Shown piece by piece: positions 31,154 through 39,770 of a stretch of 64,000 bases of DNA. The position numbers were made by a program, and so were the translations under genes. The notes below the pieces were generated by a model. The model saw only the letters and a list, made by a program, of their open reading frames with translations, did not search any database and was not told where the DNA came from. Within the stretch, counting starts at the first letter, position 1; every line of letters starts with the position of its first letter. The DNA lies in the NCBI GenBank assembly GCA_041653955.1, contig JBAZEH010000002.1, positions 1-64,000 on the forward strand, written 5' to 3'. This DNA is from UBA1562 sp041653955. Its GTDB lineage: Bacteria > Omnitrophota > Gorgyraeia > Gygaellales > Profunditerraquicolaceae.

Positions 31154-32093
31154 AAAGACCGGATTCGTGATCCTGCTTTTAGCCGCAGCCGCAGCCGCGT
31201 ATCTTATTTTATTTTTTAAAGGGGAGAAAGGCCCCTATGAAGAGATGCGGGAGATAAAACCAGCAAGAGGGGCGATAAAGTCGGTGATATCAACTACCGG
31301 CACAATACTACCTAAGAACCGCCTTGAGATAAAACCTCCGGTGAACGGACGGGTAGAGGAGATGTTGGTTAAGGAGGGAGAAAAGATCAAGGTTGGCCAG
31401 ATACTTGCCTGGATGAGCTCAACAGAAAGGGCGGCGCTGGTTGACGCGGCGCGGGGAAAGGGAGAGGAAGAGCTTAAATACTGGAAGGAGGCGTATAAGC
31501 CTATACCTCTTATCTCTCCTATTGACGGAGAAGTTATTGTGGCTACTACGCAGCCGGGACAAACCGTTATTACCGGCGATGCCGTAGTAGTCCTGTCGGA
31601 TCATCTGATCGCGCGCGCGCAGGTAGATGAGACCGATATAGGCAAGATAAAACTCAAACAGGAGGCAGTGATCACACTGGATGCCTATCCGGATAAAAAG
31701 GTTAATGGAAAGGTAGGGCATATCTATTATGAATCAGAGACGGTGAATAATGTTACGGTATATAAGGTAGATGTCATCCCGCAGGAGGAAGTGCTTTTCT
31801 TCCGCTCGGGGATGAATGCCATGATAGACTTTAAGGAAGATACCAGACCCGATTCCCTTTTGCTCCCGCAGGAAGCCGTGAGCAGGGATAAGGAGGGTAG
31901 TTGGGTGTTGTTAAAGAGAGGTAATAGCAGGGAACCTGAGAAGCGCGCGGTAAAGCTCGGGAATTCCGATGAGAATAATGTAGAGATAATCTTTGGGTTG
32001 GATGATTCCGATACCGTGGTCGTCAAATCAACTGAATATAAATTGCCTACCGCGGCTACTTCTACAAATCCCTTTATGCCCAAAAGAAGATGA
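31143..32093 (+). CDS. Periplasmic adaptor (membrane fusion protein), MacA-like
   Basis: 316 residues from ATG 31143, inside the end of the TolC gene (11-bp overlap), with RBS AAAGGAGAG. Membrane anchor (FVILLLAAAAAAYLILFF), split biotinyl/lipoyl motifs (NRLEIKPPVNGRVEEMLVKE, then SPIDGEVIVATTQPGQ), and a beta-barrel domain. The alpha-hairpin between the lipoyl halves is very short (about 35 residues), so contact with TolC would be limited. It links MacB to TolC. Confidence 0.88.
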   Translation: MLTKKTGFVILLLAAAAAAYLILFFKGEKGPYEEMREIKPARGAIKSVISTTGTILPKNRLEIKPPVNGRVEEMLVKEGEKIKVGQILAWMSSTERAALVDAARGKGEEELKYWKEAYKPIPLISPIDGEVIVATTQPGQTVITGDAVVVLSDHLIARAQVDETDIGKIKLKQEAVITLDAYPDKKVNGKVGHIYYESETVNNVTVYKVDVIPQEEVLFFRSGMNAMIDFKEDTRPDSLLLPQEAVSRDKEGSWVLLKRGNSREPEKRAVKLGNSDENNVEIIFGLDDSDTVVVKSTEYKLPTAATSTNPFMPKRR

Positions 32094-34057
32094 TAGAGTT
32101 AAAAGATATACATAAGACATACCAGATGGGCAAGGTGGAAGTGAAAGCCCTGCAGGGGGTCACTTTATCCATTAAAGCCGGAGAGTTCGTAGCTATTATG
32201 GGCCCTTCGGGTTCCGGTAAATCCACCCTGATGCATATTATCGGGTTATTGGATAGCCCGGATAAAGGAGAATATTATTTATGCGGTAAACGCATGCATG
32301 ATCTAAGTGAAGAGCAGTCAGCGCTCCTGCGTAACAGGCTTGTGGGGTTTATTTTTCAGCAGTTCCATCTCCTGCCGCGCATGAGCGCCCTTGAGAACGC
32401 GGAGCTGCCCCTTATATATGCCGGCAAGAGGCACCTTAAAGATAAGGCAGCGGAGAAGATACGCGAGGTAGGGTTAGCGCAGCGTAGTTCTCATCGTCCG
32501 AATGAGCTCTCGGGCGGTCAACAGCAAAGAGTGGCTATAGCCAGGGCCCTTGTAAATGAGCCGCTTATTATTATGGCGGATGAGCCCACAGGTAACCTGG
32601 ATTCAAAGAGCAAGGAAGAGATTGTCGGGGTATTGAAGGAGTTGAATAAAAAGGGTAAGACCGTTGTGGTAGTAACCCATGAAAATGAGATAGCCGCCCA
32701 CGCGCAGCGCGTCATTATGATGCGCGACGGTAAGATAGTTTCGGATAAATCCGGCAGCGCTATTGCTGCCTCGGAAAAAGATGAAGAGCAGGCAAAGGAG
32801 GCGTGCCGGAGTTTATCTGATTCCAGGCATAAGGTGGCAGGGGCAGAATTCAGGGATTTTGTTTTTCAGGCGCTTTCTGCGATGGTCTCTCATAAGGCGC
32901 GTTCTTTTCTTTCTATCCTGGGTATCCTTATAGGCGTGGCCGCGGTTATCGCTATGCTGGCCCTCGGGCAGGGCGCTAAGGAGTCTATCCAGGCGCAGCT
33001 CGCGTCATTAGGCTCTAATTTACTGATGATAAGGCCCGGTTCTTCGAGGGTACGCGGCGTCTCCCTTGAAGCAGGGGCAGTTACCAGGTTTACCTTCGCC
33101 GATGTGGCAGCGCTTGAGAAAATGACTGATTTTGTGCGCCGCATTACTCCTACCGTCAGAGGGAGGGCGCAGGTAGTTTATGGGAACAGCAACTGGAACA
33201 CGCAGGTAGAGGGGGCAGGCGCGGATTATGCGCAGATGCGTAATTCCGTTCCCGCGGTAGGCAGGTTTTTCACCGAAGAGGAAGTGAGGATGAGGGATAA
33301 GGTCGCGGTATTAGGCACGACCGTAGTAAAGGAACTTTTCGGGGACGCTAATCCGGTGGGCAGGACGATCAGGATAAACCTGATAAATTTCAAAGTGATA
33401 GGGATACTGCCGGCAAAGGGCGCGAGCACCTTTCATGACCAGGATGATACTATGCTTATCCCCATAAGCACGGCTATGTACCGCCTCCTCGGCAAGGATT
33501 ATATAGACAGCATCTACGTAGAGGTAACGGATATCACCCGGATGCAGGAGGCAGAGGATGCCATTTCCCGGATGATCATTAAGACGCACAGGTTAAGAAA
33601 AGATGAGCAGGATTCATTTATGATACGCAATATGGCTGATATAAAGGAAACGCTTGAGGCAACTACCAGGACAATGTCCATACTCCTGGGTTGTATCGCC
33701 GCGATATCCCTTCTTGTCGGCGGAATAGGTATAATGAATATTATGCTTGTATCAGTTACTGAACGCACCCGAGAGATAGGCCTGCGTAAGGCGATAGGGG
33801 CCACAAACAGGGATATTATGCTGCAGTTTTTGGTTGAGGCAATACTTATGGCTACTATCGGAGGGGTGATCGGCATACTTTTAGGCAGTGGTGCCGCGGT
33901 CATGATAACGGTATTCGCCGGGTGGACAGTCAAGATAACCGCCGCTTCCATAATCCTTGCTACAGTATTTTCATTGGCCGTAGGAGTAGTATTCGGCCTG
34001 TGGCCGGCGCGCCAGGCAGCCCGCCTCGACCCCATAGAGGCATTAAGGTACGAATAA
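32090..34057 (+). CDS. macB: MacB-type ABC exporter (fused ATPase and permease)
   Basis: 655 residues. Residues 1-235 are the ATPase: Walker A GPSGSGKST, signature LSGGQQQR, Walker B IIMADEPTGNLD. After a linker come the four-helix MacB permease with its periplasmic domain (first helix AMVSHKARSFLSILGILIGVAAVIAML, then the last three helices with TREIGLRKAIGATNRDIM). MacAB-TolC exports macrolides, toxins, peptides or lipoprotein-like substrates by a mechanotransmission mechanism. Coupled to the adaptor by a 4-bp overlap. Confidence 0.93.
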   Translation: MIELKDIHKTYQMGKVEVKALQGVTLSIKAGEFVAIMGPSGSGKSTLMHIIGLLDSPDKGEYYLCGKRMHDLSEEQSALLRNRLVGFIFQQFHLLPRMSALENAELPLIYAGKRHLKDKAAEKIREVGLAQRSSHRPNELSGGQQQRVAIARALVNEPLIIMADEPTGNLDSKSKEEIVGVLKELNKKGKTVVVVTHENEIAAHAQRVIMMRDGKIVSDKSGSAIAASEKDEEQAKEACRSLSDSRHKVAGAEFRDFVFQALSAMVSHKARSFLSILGILIGVAAVIAMLALGQGAKESIQAQLASLGSNLLMIRPGSSRVRGVSLEAGAVTRFTFADVAALEKMTDFVRRITPTVRGRAQVVYGNSNWNTQVEGAGADYAQMRNSVPAVGRFFTEEEVRMRDKVAVLGTTVVKELFGDANPVGRTIRINLINFKVIGILPAKGASTFHDQDDTMLIPISTAMYRLLGKDYIDSIYVEVTDITRMQEAEDAISRMIIKTHRLRKDEQDSFMIRNMADIKETLEATTRTMSILLGCIAAISLLVGGIGIMNIMLVSVTERTREIGLRKAIGATNRDIMLQFLVEAILMATIGGVIGILLGSGAAVMITVFAGWTVKITAASIILATVFSLAVGVVFGLWPARQAARLDPIEALRYE

Positions 34058-34062
34058 CCTTC

Positions 34063-34091
34063 TTGACCAGCCCTTCCATCAGCAGTAAAAT
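34063..34091 (+). promoter_or_regulatory. Promoter of the histidine kinase gene (TTGACC/GCAGTAAAATA class)
   Basis: TTGACC (34063-34068), 17-bp spacer ending GCAG, TAAAAT (34086-34091). The same boxes with identical GCAGTAAAATA occur at 42968 and 63180. Confidence 0.75.
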
Positions 34092-34111
34092 AAATCACTA
34101 TAAGGAGCCAT

Positions 34112-36130
34112 ATGAAACCATTCGGTATTAAGGTCCAGACCCGGCTTATATACTCCCTTCTTTTATTACTTTTTGTTTTTCTCTCCGTTTTTATCTCTTT
34201 CAGGATCATAGAGAGGAACGCGATAACCTTACTATTTGAGAATGATGCCTCTGAAAAGGAGCGCGTCTTTGATCAGCTCCTTCGGCTTAAAGGCGCTTCC
34301 CTTGAAGAGATAGCCTTTGATTATACCTATTGGGATGAGATGCTTGCGGCGGTATCCGGAAATGATAAGGCATGGGCTAATATGAACTTATCCCTGGTAG
34401 CCCTTAACAATTATAATATTAACAGCATTTGGGTATATGATTCAGAAGGGGGAAGATTTTATTCTATAAATGACCTGGATGATGATAAGCTTCCGGGGAT
34501 AGAGTTTCCACAGGAGGTATTTAATCAGCTTCTTGAGAAACGTTTTGCCCACTTTTTTATAGATACTACATCCGGCCTGATGGAGATGCGTGCAGCTACC
34601 ATACACCCCAGCAAGGACGCCCAGAGGCAGAGCCGGCCGCAGGGATACTTTTTTTCCGGGCGCTTATGGACGGATAACTATATTAAGGAGATATCGGAGC
34701 TTACGGATTCTACCATACAATTAAGGCAATGGTCCGCGGAGGCCGAAGGGCCTGAGAGCGGCCTTAAAAGAGGGGTAGTCATTTTCTTAAGAGACATTAA
34801 AGGATGGGACGGCAGGCCTTTTAAGCAGATGGTGGTTTCCCGGGCCTCGCGCGAGATCAGGGAGTTCAATGAAACATCAAAGAAATATTTCATATTCATT
34901 TTTATCCTGGCCGCGGCCCTGAGTTTTTTATCCGCATTTATGATCATCAAATGGGTGTCGCTTCCGCTGCATTCTATTTCGGCAGCGTTAAAGGCGGATG
35001 ACCTGAAGTATATACAGAGATTAAGAAGGGATAAGACTGAATTCGGGGATATCACGCGGCTGATATTTGAATTCTCCAGGCAGAAGGAGGAATTACGCGC
35101 CATACTGGATAAATCCCCGTTTGGAGTTTACGTGGTAAATGATAAAGGGGACGTTGATTATGTAAACCCCGCAATGCTTGAGATATCCGGGGATACCGAA
35201 GAGCAGTTCAGGAGTATCTGTCTTCCTGACCTTCCCGCCTATAAAGAGTCCGGCCTTTGCGACGAAATAAGATCCGTGATACGGGAGAGGAAGCCGTTTT
35301 ACAGGAGGGCCGTCCCGTATACTTCCCCATTCAGCCATAAGGCGACGATAAGAAATATGAGCGGTATGCCGTTTGAAGAGGAGGGCACGGTCAAGGCGCT
35401 AATTTTCGTTGAAGATGTGACCGAGCGGGAGAACCTGGAGAGGATGAAGAGCTCGCTTATACATATGATAGTGCACGACCTGAATAATCCCCTGGCGGGG
35501 ATAATGGGGAATATAGAACTCATGAAGATGGAGATGAAAGACCGGCTTTCCGAAGACCAAAAGAACTATCTTTATTTTATGGGTTATAGCGCCAGGCAGA
35601 TGCGGGATATGGTCTCGGACCTTCTTGATATCAATAAGATGGAAGAGGGTAAATTTAACCTGAAGCTTGAAGATGTGGAACTGAACAGTCTTTTTAGCGA
35701 GATAAGGGACGCTATGAAAGTTATCGCTAACAGTGATAATAAATCAATTATCACGGAGGTTGCCGCGGGCATGAAGGCGCGGGCTGACGGCGTGATCTTA
35801 AGGAGGATCATAAGCAACCTTATAGGTAATGCCCTAAAATTTACCCCTTCAGGTTCTGCCATAACGGCAGGAGTGCGTTACAATGAGAGCCGCGGAGAAT
35901 TCCTGTTCAGCGTTAAAGACCGGGGAGAGGGTATCCCCAGGGAATACCTGCCCCGTGTCTTTGATAAATTTGTGCAGGTTGACCCTGCCCAGGCAAAAGC
36001 CAGGAGGGGCAAGGGGCTCGGGCTTACTTTTTGCAAGATGGCGGTGGAGGCCCATGGCGGAAGGATATGGGCAGAGAGCGAAATGGGCGCGGGAAGCACT
36101 TTTTATTTTACTATCCCCGATAAAAAATAA
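34112..36130 (+). CDS. Sensor histidine kinase: CHASE4, HAMP, PAS, HisKA, HATPase
   Basis: 672 residues. Two membrane helices (about 11-32 and 258-280) bracket a periplasmic CHASE4-like sensor (EEIAFDYTYWDEMLAAV, WVYDSEGG). A HAMP segment and a PAS domain (LDKSPFGVYVVNDKGDVDYVN) follow, then the phosphorylated-His box HMIVHDLNNPLAGIMG and the ATPase motifs NLIGNALKFTP, DRGEGIP and GKGLGLTFC. No response regulator gene is next to it, so its partner is elsewhere. A strong own promoter is present. Confidence 0.92.
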   Translation: MKPFGIKVQTRLIYSLLLLLFVFLSVFISFRIIERNAITLLFENDASEKERVFDQLLRLKGASLEEIAFDYTYWDEMLAAVSGNDKAWANMNLSLVALNNYNINSIWVYDSEGGRFYSINDLDDDKLPGIEFPQEVFNQLLEKRFAHFFIDTTSGLMEMRAATIHPSKDAQRQSRPQGYFFSGRLWTDNYIKEISELTDSTIQLRQWSAEAEGPESGLKRGVVIFLRDIKGWDGRPFKQMVVSRASREIREFNETSKKYFIFIFILAAALSFLSAFMIIKWVSLPLHSISAALKADDLKYIQRLRRDKTEFGDITRLIFEFSRQKEELRAILDKSPFGVYVVNDKGDVDYVNPAMLEISGDTEEQFRSICLPDLPAYKESGLCDEIRSVIRERKPFYRRAVPYTSPFSHKATIRNMSGMPFEEEGTVKALIFVEDVTERENLERMKSSLIHMIVHDLNNPLAGIMGNIELMKMEMKDRLSEDQKNYLYFMGYSARQMRDMVSDLLDINKMEEGKFNLKLEDVELNSLFSEIRDAMKVIANSDNKSIITEVAAGMKARADGVILRRIISNLIGNALKFTPSGSAITAGVRYNESRGEFLFSVKDRGEGIPREYLPRVFDKFVQVDPAQAKARRGKGLGLTFCKMAVEAHGGRIWAESEMGAGSTFYFTIPDKK

Positions 36131-36139
36131 TAATAAATC

Positions 36140-36538
36140 ATGAGCCGTTCATACATCAGGATAATAATCACCGCGCTGCTAATAATACTGGCTGTATATG
36201 TGAATATTATCGCCCTAAGGAGAATAAGCCATTACGCGTTGGAGGTATATTTTTACGATAAGCTCTCCGTGGCTTACGATATCGGAGGGAGAAAGGGCCT
36301 GGAGAAGGAGATCGCCAGGATAAAAGCAACGGAAAAACAGCGGCTCGTGGCGAAGATGGCCGAGGAGTTAGAGGGGAAGATCAGCCTTATCCCTGACCCG
36401 GCCCCTTTCATTGATAATTCTTTATCAGCGGGCAAGAACAGGATAAGGGCGCTGCGGAGCCTGCGCATTATTGCCATACTATTGATCATGGGAATACTCC
36501 TGTTAAGGTTCCTTGTTAACCGTAAGCCGGGCAAATAA
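36140..36538 (+). CDS. Small two-helix membrane protein, unknown
   Basis: 132 residues: an N-terminal helix (IRIIITALLIILAVYVNIIA), a periplasmic or cytoplasmic charged middle (GGRKGLEKEIARIKATEKQR...), and a C-terminal helix (IIAILLIMGILLLRFLV). It starts 9 bp after the histidine kinase and may be part of its signalling unit. No family recognised. Confidence 0.6.
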   Translation: MSRSYIRIIITALLIILAVYVNIIALRRISHYALEVYFYDKLSVAYDIGGRKGLEKEIARIKATEKQRLVAKMAEELEGKISLIPDPAPFIDNSLSAGKNRIRALRSLRIIAILLIMGILLLRFLVNRKPGK

Positions 36539-36546
36539 TTTTTTTC

Positions 36547-36634
36547 TTGACTTTATATGCAAAATATATATAATAATATGCAATATATATATAAAGATAT
36601 GTATAAAGTATATAATCATATGCAAAAAGCATAT
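36547..36634 (+). promoter_or_regulatory. Promoter with ATATGC operator array
   Basis: TTGACT (36547-36552), 16-bp spacer, TATAAT (36569-36574). ATATGC occurs in the spacer (36555), just after the -10 (36576), and as a palindrome ATATGC-aaaaa-GCATAT (36618-36634), with a related ATATGT at 36597. This spacing suggests cooperative repressor binding, possibly by the winged-helix domain encoded immediately downstream. Confidence 0.65.
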
Positions 36635-36653
36635 AACATAAGGAGCGCTTAAG

Positions 36654-38198
36654 ATGAAGCTGCTTAGTAAAAATAAGATCAGGCTGCTTAAGCTGTTTTA
36701 TTCCCATCCCCGGGAGGAGCTTTATATACAGCAGATCGGGCGGCTTTTAGGCAAGAAGCCCGGGGTATTCCAGAGGGCACTTGAGGACCTGAACAAGGAG
36801 AAGTTAGTTTTGAGTGAATACAAGGCGAATGCCAGGTTCTTTAGGATAAATACCGGGCATTCCATATATAATGAATTAAAGAGCATAATCTCTAAGTCGG
36901 CAAAGATATTGCTTTTGGTATTTTTATTCTGCGTTTCGGTCTTATACGCCGGGGAGAAGCCGTTTGACCTTAAAGGAGCGATATCCCTCGCCTTTAAGAA
37001 TAATAAGGATATCCAGATGCAGGAGATGGAGGTAAGGGCGGCGCGCGCTAATATCATGGATGCCCGCAGCCGCTTCCTTCCTAAGATCAATATGGAAGGT
37101 TCATATATCCATAATGATAAGGTTTTCGCGGAGAATATATTTACCGGTTATCGCAATGATAACCAGATAGGCCTTACTCTCAACGAATCTATTTACAGTG
37201 GCGGAGCCAATATCGCTAGTTTCAGGCAGGCGGGTATCGGATTAAGGGCCCAGGAGGAGACCCTGCGCGCCAAGAAGCTGGATGTGGAGTTTGACGCTAA
37301 ACGCCTCTATTACGGGCTCCTGCTTGCTTATGAGACCGAGCGTATTGCCAGCGAGGCCCTGGGCCAGGCCAGGGCGCATTACGCGGACGTAAAACACAGA
37401 TTTGACCAGGGAACATCTTCGCGCTTTGACCTTCTGCAATCCGGGGTGCAGGTGTCCCTGCTTGTGCCTGAACTGGTAAAGGCGAGCAGCGAGATAAAAT
37501 TGATCCAGGCGGAATTAAATAAACTGTTGGGCTTAAAGATCGGCACGCCCATAGAGATAGAAGGAAGGCTATCTTATGCCATCTTTGATATTGAAGAGGG
37601 GGAGTTCCTTAAGACAGCTTATCTTAACAAACCGGAGATGACGCTGAAGGCCCTGGGGATAGATATTAATAAATGGGGTATCCAGATGGCTAAATCCGGT
37701 TACCGTCCGCAGGTAGATATGCTGGGTAACTACTATTACCGTTCAAATAATACCGGGGATATGATCAATAGCAACCACAGGAACTGGAATATAGGGTTTA
37801 AGGTCAACATACCGATATTCGAAGGTTTTTCTACAAAGGCAAAGGTAGATGAGGCAAAGGCCCGTTATGCCCAGGCACTGCTGGATAAAGAGGACCTGAG
37901 CGATCAGATCGCAGTGGATGTGCGCCAGGCGTGCCTGAACCTGAAAGAATCCGAGGCAGTGATCAATTCACAGAAAGACCATATAGATGAAGCCCGTGAG
38001 GCATTAAAGATAGCAGAGATAAGTTATGATGCCGGGGTAGGCACTAATCTTGATGTATTGGACGCGCAGGTCTCGCTTTCCAAGATACAGCAGAATCTTG
38101 CTTCAGCGACTTATGATTACCTTATGGCTGAGGCATATCTTAAGAGGAGCATGGGAGAGAGTTTCCTTAAGGAGGAGAAAGATGAAAAAAAGAGCTAA
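36654..38198 (+). CDS. TolC-family protein with an N-terminal winged-helix domain fusion
   Basis: 514 residues in one uninterrupted frame. Residues 1-78 form a winged helix (NKIRLLKLFYSHPREELYIQ, IGRLLGKKPGVFQRALEDL, wing LSEYKANARFFRIN), of the type usually fused to small nucleotidyltransferases. Directly after comes a signal-peptide-like segment (ILLLVFLFCVSVLYA), then a full TolC domain (FDLKGAISLAFKNNKDIQMQ; LNESIYSGG; IGFKVNIPIFEGFS). No in-frame Met exists between them. The domains normally act on opposite sides of the inner membrane. Either the cleaved product yields a DNA-binding peptide plus TolC, or an internal non-ATG start makes TolC. The gene heads an ABC export operon. Confidence 0.8.
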   Translation: MKLLSKNKIRLLKLFYSHPREELYIQQIGRLLGKKPGVFQRALEDLNKEKLVLSEYKANARFFRINTGHSIYNELKSIISKSAKILLLVFLFCVSVLYAGEKPFDLKGAISLAFKNNKDIQMQEMEVRAARANIMDARSRFLPKINMEGSYIHNDKVFAENIFTGYRNDNQIGLTLNESIYSGGANIASFRQAGIGLRAQEETLRAKKLDVEFDAKRLYYGLLLAYETERIASEALGQARAHYADVKHRFDQGTSSRFDLLQSGVQVSLLVPELVKASSEIKLIQAELNKLLGLKIGTPIEIEGRLSYAIFDIEEGEFLKTAYLNKPEMTLKALGIDINKWGIQMAKSGYRPQVDMLGNYYYRSNNTGDMINSNHRNWNIGFKVNIPIFEGFSTKAKVDEAKARYAQALLDKEDLSDQIAVDVRQACLNLKESEAVINSQKDHIDEAREALKIAEISYDAGVGTNLDVLDAQVSLSKIQQNLASATYDYLMAEAYLKRSMGESFLKEEKDEKKS

Positions 38199-39021
38199 AT
38201 ATGTCTTTATTATCCTGGCAGCTTTTATCGCCGGCATCTGGGCGGCGTCATTTATCATACAGAAAGAAAAAAGGGAGCACCAGCGGCATATCAAGGTTTC
38301 CGGGAATATAGAGGGTGATGACGTGCGCTTATCTTTCAGGGTGAACGGTCAGATCACCGAGCTCCTTACCGATGAAGGAAGATCCATACGGCAGGGAGAT
38401 ATAGTGGCGCGCCTGAATACCGATGAATTGAGCAAGGAAAAAGCCAATGCCGAGGCAGCCCTTAAGGCGGCGCAATACCAGTATGAACTGTCTAAAGTTG
38501 ATTATGAAAGGGCAGAGAAGCTCCTTAAGGCCGGGGCGCTCTCGGCGCAGCAGCGTGATACCGCTAAAACTAAATTTGAGTCTGACCGTTCGGATGTTGA
38601 ACAGTTCAAGGCGCAGCTGGAATTGGCTGAAACACGGCTGGGATTTACGGAGTTAGCTTCGCCCCTTGACGGTTATATCCTTTTAAAGAGTTCCCTTGCC
38701 GGGGAGGTGATCCAGCCGGGGACCCCCGTATTTACCGCCGTAGACTTGCATAATATCTGGGTCACCGCTTATATTAATGAGACGGACCTGGGCAGGGTGA
38801 AGCTTAACCAGGAGGCCGAGGTCGCCACCGATACCTATCCCGGCAAGAAATATAAAGGCCGGGTCTCTTTTATCTCCGGAGAAGCGGAATTTACTCCTAA
38901 ATTTATCCAGACGCAGGAGGAGAGAGTGAAACTGGTTTACCGGATAAAGGTAAAGGTGGAGAATGATGGTCTTGATCTAAAACCGGGGATGCCTGCCGAT
39001 GCGTACATCTCTATAGAATAA
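38182..39021 (+). CDS. HlyD-family periplasmic adaptor, YbhG-like
   Basis: 279 residues from ATG 38182 (RBS AAGGAGGAG; upstream in-frame ATGs overlap the TolC gene by 150 bp). Membrane anchor (YVFIILAAFIAGIWAASFII), lipoyl half (IKVSGNIEGDDVRLSFRVNG), a helical hairpin of about 70 residues (ANAEAALKAAQYQYELSKVD), and the second lipoyl half (SPLDGYILLKSSLAGE). Overlaps the TolC gene by 17 bp. Adaptor of the ABC-2 pump. Confidence 0.9.
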   Translation: MKKRAKYVFIILAAFIAGIWAASFIIQKEKREHQRHIKVSGNIEGDDVRLSFRVNGQITELLTDEGRSIRQGDIVARLNTDELSKEKANAEAALKAAQYQYELSKVDYERAEKLLKAGALSAQQRDTAKTKFESDRSDVEQFKAQLELAETRLGFTELASPLDGYILLKSSLAGEVIQPGTPVFTAVDLHNIWVTAYINETDLGRVKLNQEAEVATDTYPGKKYKGRVSFISGEAEFTPKFIQTQEERVKLVYRIKVKVENDGLDLKPGMPADAYISIE

Positions 39022-39029
39022 ATATCCGT

Positions 39030-39770
39030 ATGGTGACCATAAAGACAGAAGGGCTTACCAAAAAATTCGCTGATCTTACCGCGGTAGATAATCTTAACCT
39101 TGAGGTAAATGAAGGGGAGATATTCGGGCTCGTGGGCCCCGATGGAGCCGGGAAGACTACAACTATGCGCCTTTTGACCGGCATATTAAACCCTACTTCA
39201 GGCAAGGCGCGTGTTTGCGACAGGGATACCGTAAAAGAGTCGGAGATCTTGAAAGATTCAATTGCTTATATGTCCCAGCGTTTCGGGCTTTATGAAGAAT
39301 TAAGTGTCATGGAAAATATCAATTTTTATGCCGATGTTTACGGCGTGGCAAAAGATAAACGAGGAGAGGCTGTTGACAGGCTCCTGGGTTTTTCGGGGCT
39401 GCTTCCTTTTAAACAGCGCTTCGCCGGCAAGCTATCCGGAGGGATGAAGCAGAAATTAGGCCTGGCCTGCGCGCTCATCCATACCCCCAAAGTACTTTTT
39501 CTGGATGAGCCCACCAATGGCGTTGACCCGGTATCCAGGAGGGATTTCTGGGATATACTTTACGACCTGCTTAAGGAAAAGGTAACTATTTTCTGTTCTA
39601 CCTGTTATCTTGACGAGGCGGAACGCTGCGGCAGGGTAGGGATGTTGCATAAGGGAAAGTTGCTGCGTTGCGAATCCCCGGACACTATCAAAAAAGAATA
39701 TAATGTCAAGACTCTGGAGGAGGCGCTTATCCAGATAATAAAGGAATATGATGGACAACAGCCAAAATGA
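39030..39770 (+). CDS. ABC transporter ATPase 1 of the YbhFSR-like exporter
   Basis: 246 residues, one ATPase domain: Walker A GPDGAGKTT, signature LSGGMKQK, Walker B VLFLDEPTNGVDP. In E. coli YbhF two ATPase domains are joined in one chain; here they are two genes overlapping by about 20 bp. It supplies energy to the ABC-2 permeases downstream. Confidence 0.93.
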   Translation: MVTIKTEGLTKKFADLTAVDNLNLEVNEGEIFGLVGPDGAGKTTTMRLLTGILNPTSGKARVCDRDTVKESEILKDSIAYMSQRFGLYEELSVMENINFYADVYGVAKDKRGEAVDRLLGFSGLLPFKQRFAGKLSGGMKQKLGLACALIHTPKVLFLDEPTNGVDPVSRRDFWDILYDLLKEKVTIFCSTCYLDEAERCGRVGMLHKGKLLRCESPDTIKKEYNVKTLEEALIQIIKEYDGQQPK

